From Lachnospiraceae bacterium (GTDB lineage Bacteria; Bacillota; Clostridia; Lachnospirales; Lachnospiraceae), in NCBI GenBank assembly GCA_024698885.1, contig JAILQQ010000256.1, positions 1 through 38,728 on the forward strand: a stretch of DNA of 38,728 bases, read 5' to 3'. Of the stretch, positions 16,730 through 22,630 are shown in pieces. Position numbers and translations under genes: made by a program. Each line of letters starts with the position of its first letter. Positions within the stretch are counted from its first letter, which is position 1. The notes beneath the pieces were generated by a model. It was not told where the DNA came from. It worked only from the letters and a program-made list of their open reading frames with translations, and made no database searches.

Positions 16730-16834
16730 TGAGATTCATATGAGATTACGAGCTCCGAAAGGTTTTTCGAGTCATATAAAACCGGATAATCCGCAGAACT
16801 ATTTCAGTCCTGCGGATTATTCCTTTTAATCTCA
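16730..16834. other. Candidate attachment-site region with TGAGATT repeats
   Basis: TGAGATT occurs at 16730-16736 and 16741-16747 in the same direction, and inverted at 16828-16834 inside the end of int. Three copies of a 7-mer in about 105 bases next to the integrase could be arm-type integrase or excisionase sites. The core crossover cannot be fixed without the right end of the element. Confidence 0.3.
16786..16820. terminator. Terminator between guaA and int (convergent genes)
   Basis: ATAATCCGCAG (16786-16796) pairs perfectly with CTGCGGATTAT (16810-16820) around a 13-base loop that holds the int stop codon. TCCTTTT follows on the plus strand, and CCGGTTTTAT on the minus strand. It can serve both converging genes. 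Confidence 0.7.
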
Positions 16835-17931
16835 CTATCTGCAGAGTATTTCGCTTCCTCGTGCAGGGTGTGGAGCCGATCTGCAACGGCGCGATCCTTG
16901 TTCGGGTACAGGTGGGCGTAGGTGTCCCAGGTCGTTTTGACGGATTCATGGCCAAGTCTGCGGGCGATTTCCATTATATCGACTCCCATCTCGATCAGCA
17001 TGGCCACGTTGGAATGGCGGAGATCGTGGAGTCTGATTTCCGGAAGGCCTGCCCTCTTTGCTCCGGTTTTTATATTATTTTCGAGAGCTGCTTTCGTAAA
17101 GTAGAAGATGCGGTCTTCTTTCTGGATGCCATACAGATTGGAAATGTATTCTTCTATTTCATCATATAGGAAGTCCGGAATGGATATCGTGCGTTTTCCT
17201 CTTTCCGTTTTCGGAGTCTGAATTACATATCCACCCTTGATCTTCACATAGTTTTTGTTGATGCTGATTTCCTTTCCCTGAAGAATATCGGCCGGAGTAA
17301 GAGCCAGGAGCTCCCCGCATCGGATCCCGGTCCAAAATAAAACCTCATATGCAATTCGCAGCCCTGTCTTTGTTGTTACCGCTATGAAAGCATTAAACTG
17401 TTCAACGGTCCAGAAATCCATCTCATCGGAGTTTTTCTTTCCGATGGTCCCGGCTAGATGGCATGGATTCACTGGTAGACCGTAATGCTTGACGGCATAA
17501 TTCATTATGGCCGACAGCTGATCGTTAATGGTTTTCAGATACGTCTGGCTGAACTTCTTTCCGTTCCTGTCCTTCATCTGAAGAAGGGAGTTTTGCCATT
17601 TCCGTACTGTAAGGACGTCTATGTCGCATACCTTCAGATCTTTAAAATACGGAAGAACTTTCTGATCAATAAGGAAATGCTTGCTCTCCATTGTGGTTGG
17701 CTTCAACCGGCTTTTCATATCCTCATAATAATTCTCCGTCAGACTGGAAAAGAGGATATCACTCTTATCCTTATTCCGATCCAGGAACGTCTTCTCGTAT
17801 TCTTTGGCCTCTCGCTGGGTAGAGAATCCCCTCTTGACGTGATGCTTCCGCTGGCCCGTCCAATCTACATAATAGAAAGCGGCGTACCACTGGGTACGGC
17901 CGCCCTTAAGGGTATATTTGTAAGCTGGCAT
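16804..17931 (-). CDS. int: Phage tyrosine integrase
   Basis: This site-specific recombinase integrates and excises the element. The 375-residue protein has an N-terminal arm-binding region (YKYTLKGGRTQWYAAFYYVDWTGQ context), a SAM-like core-binding domain and a catalytic domain with R204 (TGIRCGE), H302 and R305 (HDLRH), H328 (LGHESV) and nucleophile Y338 (DTYAH). The ATG at 17931 is chosen because GGAGG lies 4 bases upstream; a longer in-frame start at 17997 overlaps the preceding lipoprotein gene. It starts 10 bases after the ltp stop, so the two genes form one minus-strand unit. The gene lies convergent to guaA, the usual arrangement for elements inserted at a gene's 3' end. Confidence 0.95.
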   Translation of the reverse strand: MPAYKYTLKGGRTQWYAAFYYVDWTGQRKHHVKRGFSTQREAKEYEKTFLDRNKDKSDILFSSLTENYYEDMKSRLKPTTMESKHFLIDQKVLPYFKDLKVCDIDVLTVRKWQNSLLQMKDRNGKKFSQTYLKTINDQLSAIMNYAVKHYGLPVNPCHLAGTIGKKNSDEMDFWTVEQFNAFIAVTTKTGLRIAYEVLFWTGIRCGELLALTPADILQGKEISINKNYVKIKGGYVIQTPKTERGKRTISIPDFLYDEIEEYISNLYGIQKEDRIFYFTKAALENNIKTGAKRAGLPEIRLHDLRHSNVAMLIEMGVDIMEIARRLGHESVKTTWDTYAHLYPNKDRAVADRLHTLHEEAKYSADSEIKRNNPQD

Positions 17932-17941
17932 AGATCCTCCA

Positions 17942-18769
17942 TTAAAATCCTGATTCAGAAGCACCATATTCAGCTTGTTCAGAAGTAAAGCCATCATAAA
18001 TCAGCATATCAATCAGACTATCACGAGAATAAGAGGAATACTTAAGGTGAGACTGAGCTGCCAGGAGAGCCTGTTCATTCCAATCGGCTTTGCAGTTATC
18101 TGCTCCATAGGTTGCCTGATCTTCTGTGAATCCATCATGAATCAACATATCAATAAGGCCGGAGTAGGAGTATGCGCTATATTTCAAGTGATTTATAGCA
18201 GCACCTAGCGCTTGTTCGTTCCAATCGGCCTTGCAGTTGTCTGCTCCGTAAACAGCCTGCTCTTCAGAAAAACCGTCGTGGGTTAACATGCCGATAAGGC
18301 CGGAATATGAGTACGCGCTATATTTTAGATGGTTTTCAGCTGCTCCTAATGCCTGTTCATTCCAGTCAGCTCCGCAGTTGTCGGCGGCATAAGTGGCGGC
18401 TTTCTCTGGATACTCATCGTAAAGGAGCATCTCAATCAGACCATCATAGGAGTATGCAGAGTATTTCAAATGTTGTATTGCCGCTGAAAGGGCATTTTCT
18501 TCTTCAAGAGAAACATCTCCGCCAGAAGCGGCAATATCTTCTGAAGACGTTTCCACTTGGGCGTCCGTTGGAAGATCATCCTGGGAGGAAGCCTCATTCG
18601 TTAAATCAGGAGTCGGTTCCGCTACTTCCTCGGATTCCCGCTCATTAATAAGCGCTACATCTTCTTGAACCGGAGCTTCTTTTTCTTCTGTTGTAACTTC
18701 CGAACTTGTCTCGCAACCAACGGTACATATTGACAATATGAGCACGAGAATAAAAAATAACTTCTTCAT
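17942..18769 (-). CDS. Ltp-family lipoprotein, probable superinfection exclusion
   Basis: The 275-residue protein starts with a lipoprotein signal (hydrophobic segment 4-15, lipobox TVGC with C19 as the lipid site). An acidic, low-complexity linker follows (20-90), then four repeats of about 47 residues (about 94-140, 141-187, 188-234, 235-275), each with HLKYSAYS, a GLI-ML core, DGF and ADNC-ADWNEQAL. These are the host-cell-surface-exposed lipoprotein (Ltp, PF07553-like) repeats. In streptococcal phage TP-J34 such a protein, also encoded between int and the repressor, blocks DNA entry of other phages. Here that function is inferred. A perfect 8-bp hairpin at 18840-18861 lies between the repressor stop and this gene. 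The ATG at 18769 follows GAAGGGG. Confidence 0.82.
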   Translation of the reverse strand: MKKLFFILVLILSICTVGCETSSEVTTEEKEAPVQEDVALINERESEEVAEPTPDLTNEASSQDDLPTDAQVETSSEDIAASGGDVSLEEENALSAAIQHLKYSAYSYDGLIEMLLYDEYPEKAATYAADNCGADWNEQALGAAENHLKYSAYSYSGLIGMLTHDGFSEEQAVYGADNCKADWNEQALGAAINHLKYSAYSYSGLIDMLIHDGFTEDQATYGADNCKADWNEQALLAAQSHLKYSSYSRDSLIDMLIYDGFTSEQAEYGASESGF

Positions 18770-18866
18770 AGTAATGCCCCTTCCCATTATGAAAAAAAAT
18801 TCGATCTCATATGAACAATAACATCCTGGTTCTTGTATGCTTTCTCGCTGCAACGAGAAAGAACAT

Positions 18867-19550
18867 CTAGGCACCTTTCTTCGTGGGTCCTTCGGTACCA
18901 CTCGAAGGATATCCGTTTTCCGAAGAGGTAATATCACTTGAATCAACCCCTATGGATTCTGCCATTTGGAGAGTCTGACCTAAAATCATGATTTGATTCC
19001 TTCTATTCAGTGAACAGAAGGACTCTAGTAAAAACATCACGTTCTCTGGGTCGTTGTGATAATATCGTAGAATAAGATCCTCCTCCGGAGTGATCTTCTC
19101 CCGCTGCGACATATCCAATAAATAATCAATAGATACATCAAGGACAGTAGAAATACGGATCAATTCCTCGGCAATAGGCTGAGTTTTTCCCCACCACAGT
19201 TCCGACATCCGATTTGGATCTATTTCTGTTCTTTCGGTCAATTGCTCGTAGGAAATGCCTTTTGCTTCCGCAGTTCTTCGTATATACCAATTAAACTCTC
19301 CTTCTTCATACCATAGATTAGAGCAATCCCCTGAATCTAATCCGTATTTTTTGAGTCCAAGCAAATAATCGACGGAAATATTAAACAGTATTGCTATTTT
19401 TTTTAATACATCTGCTGGAGGAATCCGTTCTCCGCTTTCATAGTAAGATACATTCCTTTGTGTGATACCGAGTTTCTCCGCCAATTGAGCCTGGGTCATA
19501 TGTCGGAGCTCTCTATAATATTTTAATGCGTTTCCTATATCGTTATCCAT
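18867..19550 (-). CDS. CI-like repressor with two HTH domains
   Basis: The 227-residue protein has two XRE-type helix-turn-helix domains in tandem. The first (about 6-62) contains MTQAQLAEKLGITQRNVSYY, and the second (about 83-150) contains ISYEQLTERTEIDPNRMSEL. Each is followed by a similar SVDYLL or SIDYLL helix. The C-terminal third is helical and ends in a low-complexity tail; there is no LexA-type peptidase motif, so RecA-triggered self-cleavage is not expected. The ATG at 19550 follows GGGGAGG. It is divergent from a Cro-like gene across three operator-like palindromes and very probably maintains lysogeny. Confidence 0.88.
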   Translation of the reverse strand: MDNDIGNALKYYRELRHMTQAQLAEKLGITQRNVSYYESGERIPPADVLKKIAILFNISVDYLLGLKKYGLDSGDCSNLWYEEGEFNWYIRRTAEAKGISYEQLTERTEIDPNRMSELWWGKTQPIAEELIRISTVLDVSIDYLLDMSQREKITPEEDLILRYYHNDPENVMFLLESFCSLNRRNQIMILGQTLQMAESIGVDSSDITSSENGYPSSGTEGPTKKGA

Positions 19551-19573
19551 AATTATTTCCTCCCCATAAGAGA

Positions 19574-19579
19574 ATTGTA
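19574..19579 (-). promoter_or_regulatory. -10 of the repressor promoter (extended type)
   Basis: On the minus strand TACAAT is preceded by TGG, giving an extended -10 (TGn). No good -35 is seen 17 bases upstream. An operator-like sequence at 19576-19590 overlaps it, which suits autoregulation. Confidence 0.45.
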
Positions 19580-19590
19580 CCATAAGTTCT
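19576..19590. promoter_or_regulatory. Operator-like site 1 (weak)
   Basis: TGTAC-CATAA-GTTCT shares the right half and the 5-base spacing of the two better palindromes to its right. It overlaps the repressor -10. Confidence 0.35.
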
Positions 19591-19600
19591 AAAAAAATAC

Positions 19601-19629
19601 TTGACAATGAACAAATTGTTCTATATATT
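19601..19629 (+). promoter_or_regulatory. Early rightward promoter
   Basis: TTGACA (19601-19606) and TATATT (19624-19629) are separated by exactly 17 bases. It drives the Cro-like gene and the early operon. The spacer contains an operator palindrome. Confidence 0.75.
19608..19622. promoter_or_regulatory. Operator site 2, inside the early promoter
   Basis: TGAAC-AAATT-GTTCT is a near-perfect palindrome of the GAAC-N5-GTTC type, located between the -35 and -10, where repressor binding would block RNA polymerase. Confidence 0.65.
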
Positions 19630-19635
19630 ATAAAA

Positions 19636-19650
19636 AGAACTACGAGTTCT
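19636..19650. promoter_or_regulatory. Operator site 3
   Basis: AGAAC-TACGA-GTTCT has perfect arms. It lies just after the early promoter's -10, around the expected transcription start. Confidence 0.65.
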
Positions 19651-19674
19651 ACTACGTGTGAAAGGAGGTTGCCC

Positions 19675-19872
19675 ATGAAAACAAACGCTATGAAGGATAT
19701 CAGGGAAGGCAAGAAAATATCGATAAAAACAGTGTCGGAAGAAACGGGTCTCTCGTTGAGATACCTGTATTTTATCGAAAGTGGCCAGAGAAGTCCTTCA
19801 ATGAAAGCAGCAAAAAAGATTTCTACTGTTCTCGGAAAGAGCATAGATGAAATTTTTTTTACCCACGAATAG
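19675..19872 (+). CDS. Cro-like HTH regulator
   Basis: The 65-residue protein is a single XRE-type helix-turn-helix domain (ISIKTVSEETGLSLRYLYFI, then ESGQRSPSMKAAKKISTVLG). It is the first gene of the rightward early operon and faces the repressor, so it probably acts as the Cro-type or early switch protein. The ATG at 19675 is 6 bases after AAAGGAGG; an in-frame TTG two codons earlier touches the ribosome binding site and is unlikely to be used. Confidence 0.85.
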   Translation: MKTNAMKDIREGKKISIKTVSEETGLSLRYLYFIESGQRSPSMKAAKKISTVLGKSIDEIFFTHE

Positions 19873-19885
19873 AACTATATGTTCT
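19871..19885. promoter_or_regulatory. Operator-like site 4, downstream of the Cro-like gene
   Basis: AGAAC-TATAT-GTTCT has the same perfect arms and 5-base spacing as the promoter operators, followed at once by another GTTCT half site. It overlaps the stop codon of the Cro-like gene. Confidence 0.5.
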
Positions 19886-19920
19886 GTGTTCTATTTTACT
19901 AAATAAGGATGGATGAGAAA

Positions 19921-20397
19921 ATGTCAAATTTAGCAGAGAAAACAGCAGCCAACGCCTTTTATCAGGCGAGAATAAAGGCCTCAAAACACAATGAGATGCT
20001 TTCAAGCCGGGAAGGAGCTGCGGATATCATGTCGATTGATCGTGGCAGGCTTTACCGGATCGAAAGCGGGATCACCACCCCTTACCCTGAAGAGGTTCAT
20101 CTAATGGCGGATCTATATGGAGCTCCGGAGCTTCGGAACCATTTTTGCAAAGGATGCTGTCCGCTTGGATGCAATCTCCCAAAGGCGAAGGTACAGGATT
20201 TGGATCGGATAACGCTGAAAGCCCTTTCGATTTTCCGAAGGATAGAAGATACGCAGAACGCCTTGCTGGATATAGCGGAAGACGGAAAGGTCACGGAAGA
20301 GGAAAAGGAGGATATGCAGGAAGTTCTTAAAAATCTCGAAGAGTTAGAGGAGGTGGCGCAGAATCTGAAAATCTGGGTTACAAAGAATCAGAAGTAG
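19921..20397 (+). CDS. XRE-family regulator with C-terminal cysteine cluster
   Basis: The 158-residue protein has an N-terminal HTH (SREGAADIMSIDRGRLYRIE context, residues about 24-60), then a short cysteine cluster CKGCCPLGC near 79-87, and a C-terminal helical, acidic coiled segment (EEEKEDMQEVLKNLEELEEV). This combination is common in Lachnospiraceae phages as a second early regulator. The cysteines may bind a metal or sense redox. The ATG at 19921 is chosen because AAGGATGG lies about 8 bases upstream; an ATG at 19909 is in frame but touches that site. Confidence 0.75.
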   Translation: MSNLAEKTAANAFYQARIKASKHNEMLSSREGAADIMSIDRGRLYRIESGITTPYPEEVHLMADLYGAPELRNHFCKGCCPLGCNLPKAKVQDLDRITLKALSIFRRIEDTQNALLDIAEDGKVTEEEKEDMQEVLKNLEELEEVAQNLKIWVTKNQK

Positions 20398-20410
20398 AAA
20401 GGAGGACCAA

Positions 20411-20680
20411 ATGAAGGGAAGTACGATGGATGCTCCTGGTGTTATCGGAATTCCAACAAGAATCTATGTATCGGTTTCTGACGTAATGATGATCATGGGA
20501 TGCAAGAAGAGCAAGGCATCCGTTCAAATCAGGGAGGCGAACCACAAAGCCGAGCAAAACGGCATGCTACCGTTTTCTCAGGGCAAAGCCAACAAGTATA
20601 TTTTTGCAGAAATGTTCGGGGTACCGATCGACGAAGTTAACAGGGTGTTGGATTTCAATGATAGGAAGGGAGTGGTGTGA
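20411..20680 (+). CDS. Small HTH protein, excisionase or early regulator-like
   Basis: The 89-residue protein contains YVSVSDVMMIMGCKKSKAS followed by a basic helix and GKANKYIFAEMFGV, resembling the small winged-helix proteins that follow repressor genes in Firmicutes phages and conjugative elements. These act as excisionases or replication regulators. GGAGG at 20401-20405 lies 5 bases before the ATG. The stop overlaps the next start (TGATG). Confidence 0.55.
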   Translation: MKGSTMDAPGVIGIPTRIYVSVSDVMMIMGCKKSKASVQIREANHKAEQNGMLPFSQGKANKYIFAEMFGVPIDEVNRVLDFNDRKGVV

Positions 20681-20844
20681 TGTATTTCAGAGTATGTCCT
20701 TTCTGCCACAGCAATCTTGATCCGGGGGAGAGATGTGATTGCGAGGACAGAAGGGAAGATAAAGAAAAAGAAATTCTGGCTTCGATGCCGGAAATGGAAA
20801 TCGAAGAAGGGGGTCAGTATAAATGGTTAGATATGGTTTCATAA
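20680..20844 (+). CDS. 54-residue cysteine-rich small protein
   Basis: A short frame begins at ATG 20680, overlapping the preceding TGA, and ends at TAA 20844. It has CPFC at 6-9 and CDC at 19-21, a likely zinc knuckle, followed by an acidic and charged tail (EDRREDKEKE). The overlap with both neighbours (its end overlaps the next gene by 22 bases) and the lack of gaps support a real gene. The function is not recognised. Confidence 0.6.
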   Translation: MYFRVCPFCHSNLDPGERCDCEDRREDKEKEILASMPEMEIEEGGQYKWLDMVS

Positions 20845-21329
20845 AGGCGATCTTCGCAACGGTCATAACGGCGTCGCTGTTGACGGTAGATGTCCGTGCA
20901 GAAGAATCAGAAATCAGTTGTAAGGAACTTGTAGAAAGTTATATCGAGGCGAACTCGTTGCAGCTGATGGACACGACAGGTTACTGCTATGGTACGGTAT
21001 GCAGCCACGGAGACAAGCCGAGAGAAGGGATCGTTGCAGCGGCTCCGGAATGGTACGGAAAGACCTGCATCATCTATGAGGCGATTCCGACCGGGAACGG
21101 GTATACCGTTGGCCACAGCCTTGGAGTCTACGAGATATTGGACACCGGCTACGGAGCATCTACCGGAGACGGGATACACTCAAGGATCCGGAAGGATAAG
21201 GATAGCCGGGGAACTATAGAGGCAGGACTTTGCATTGACCGGTATTGCAGCACAAAGGAGAACGTAGAAGCCTGGGCAAAGGCCACCGGAGGAAAAGTAT
21301 TCTTTCAGCTATTAGAGGCAGAGGGTTAG
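20823..21329 (+). CDS. Secreted 3D-domain-like protein
   Basis: The 168-residue protein starts with a signal peptide (basic start, hydrophobic 8-21, probable cleavage after VRA at residue 26). The mature part has TGYCYG, GKTCIIYEAI, GVYEILDTGYG and GIHSRI blocks and ends in VEAWAKATGGKVFFQLL. This layout resembles the 3D or double-psi beta-barrel domain of peptidoglycan-cleaving RpfB/MltA-like proteins, including the DTG aspartate. Four cysteines could form disulfides outside the cell. GGGGG lies 7-11 bases before the ATG. Its place in the early operon, not among lysis genes, is odd. Cell-wall remodelling or entry exclusion is possible; the activity is inferred. Confidence 0.6.
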   Translation: MVRYGFIKAIFATVITASLLTVDVRAEESEISCKELVESYIEANSLQLMDTTGYCYGTVCSHGDKPREGIVAAAPEWYGKTCIIYEAIPTGNGYTVGHSLGVYEILDTGYGASTGDGIHSRIRKDKDSRGTIEAGLCIDRYCSTKENVEAWAKATGGKVFFQLLEAEG

Positions 21330-21331
21330 GC

Positions 21332-21634
21332 ATGGAGTTTGTAAGAAAAGAAGCAGAAAAGCTTATAGGGTTTCAAATCACGGATGATGCATTCGACAGG
21401 GCTTATATACAGGCTGAATGTAAGCAGATGTACATATATCTGCAGACGGAAGAAACCATGGTTCTGGAGCCGTGGTATCTCGCGCAGCTCATAGCGGAGT
21501 ATGTGAAAAGCAATGCATTTTCCGAATTTACGATTGAATTGAGCAGAGCACTTAGCAATATGGAAAAAGAGCACTCGTTCCAAAGAACAGAGCGCCCCAA
21601 AGCACTTCCTATTGTAAGCGTTTCCGCTCAATAA
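21332..21634 (+). CDS. Hypothetical phage protein, 100 residues
   Basis: No family is recognised. The protein starts MEFVRKEAEKLIGFQITDD and is mostly helical, with WYLAQLIAEYV and a C-terminal EFTIELSRALSNMEKEH segment. There is no signal peptide or membrane segment. The ATG at 21332 is 2 bases after the preceding stop, with GAGGG inside the preceding gene. It lies before the putative annealing protein and the SbcDC nuclease, so a recombination accessory role is possible. Confidence 0.65.
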   Translation: MEFVRKEAEKLIGFQITDDAFDRAYIQAECKQMYIYLQTEETMVLEPWYLAQLIAEYVKSNAFSEFTIELSRALSNMEKEHSFQRTERPKALPIVSVSAQ

Positions 21635-21664
21635 AGCAAGTGTTTTTTCAATAGGAGGTAGAAG

Positions 21665-22630
21665 ATGAACGAATTAAGCATCACAAAACAGTATCCGGCC
21701 GAGAAATACAATTTTCTCGGAAATACATCTGTAGTAACGCAGGTTCCGGATATCATGTCGCCGGTCATTCAGACCGTACAATTGAACCCCGATCCGCAGG
21801 CCGGGGATGTCTATATCCAAAAGAAGGCCTGGAGAGACAGTAAAGGGGTTGCTCATCCCGATGCATATGCGATCACCAAAAACGGATTAAAGAAGCTGGC
21901 TGACGGAGCCGGGATCACGATGGTTTCCAGCGAGCACACGACACCTACGACCTGTGCCAAGTGCGTGGCCGTAAACCAGCATAGCGGGAAAATCGTTCAG
22001 TGCGGGAGCTGTTCTAATCGGGACGTGGCTTTCAAGGTCACGATCCGGGTCCCTCAGCTGACGGGTGTTGATCTTCTTGTGGATGATACGAAGGAGATCA
22101 TCCTGGATAACGAAACAGACGATATGTCGCCTGCACAGAGAAAGGAATTTTTGCGGCATTATCCCCAGATCTGCGAGGCAAAGGCTTTGAACGGAGCTAT
22201 CAGGACGGCTCTGCACATCAAAGGAACCTACTCCCTTGAGGAACTCAGGAAGCCTTTTATTGTGGCCTATCTGGTTCCGAACCTTAATCACGAGGACGTG
22301 AAGGAGGCTGCGATCAGCAGTATGTTTGATTCTTCAAACAGGCTGTTCGGAAAGGCTCCGACGATTCAGCAGATCGAAAGCCGCGTTCCGGAACAGGCCG
22401 CCATCGAAGCTGCAGACGGTGAGAACTTTGATCAGTATGTGGACGGTACTTATAAGGAGACGCCTGTAGCTGTCGAAGAACCAGTTCAGGAAGGAAGAAG
22501 CAGAGCGGAGGATTATTGCTGCGACAGGTGCGGTGCGCAGATCACACAGAAGGTTTGGGATTATTCCGTAGATAAGATGGGAAGGCCTCTTTGCTATAAG
22601 TGCCAGAAGCTGGAAAGGGGGAATGGATGA
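21665..22630 (+). CDS. Putative phage single-strand annealing protein with C-terminal zinc ribbon
   Basis: The 321-residue protein starts MNELSITKQYPAEKYNFLG. It contains YAITKNGLKKLADGAGI, a four-cysteine insert (CAKC and CGSC near 98-119) and a region CEAKALNGAIRTALHIKGTYSLEEL that is like the C-terminal helices of phage proteins encoded next to SbcCD-type nucleases. It ends with a CDRC/CYKC zinc ribbon. I infer a RecT-like or analogous annealing role mainly from position: it directly precedes an SbcD-SbcC nuclease, and annealing proteins are normally paired with exonucleases. The match to known RecT, Erf or Sak families is not clear by eye. A good AGGAGG precedes the ATG. Confidence 0.5.
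   Translation: MNELSITKQYPAEKYNFLGNTSVVTQVPDIMSPVIQTVQLNPDPQAGDVYIQKKAWRDSKGVAHPDAYAITKNGLKKLADGAGITMVSSEHTTPTTCAKCVAVNQHSGKIVQCGSCSNRDVAFKVTIRVPQLTGVDLLVDDTKEIILDNETDDMSPAQRKEFLRHYPQICEAKALNGAIRTALHIKGTYSLEELRKPFIVAYLVPNLNHEDVKEAAISSMFDSSNRLFGKAPTIQQIESRVPEQAAIEAADGENFDQYVDGTYKETPVAVEEPVQEGRSRAEDYCCDRCGAQITQKVWDYSVDKMGRPLCYKCQKLERGNG

Noticed and set aside
18000-18490. Regularly spaced repeat in DNA, at first like a CRISPR array
   Set aside because: The period is 141 bases (47 codons) and matches the protein repeats of the Ltp lipoprotein; there are no unique spacers.
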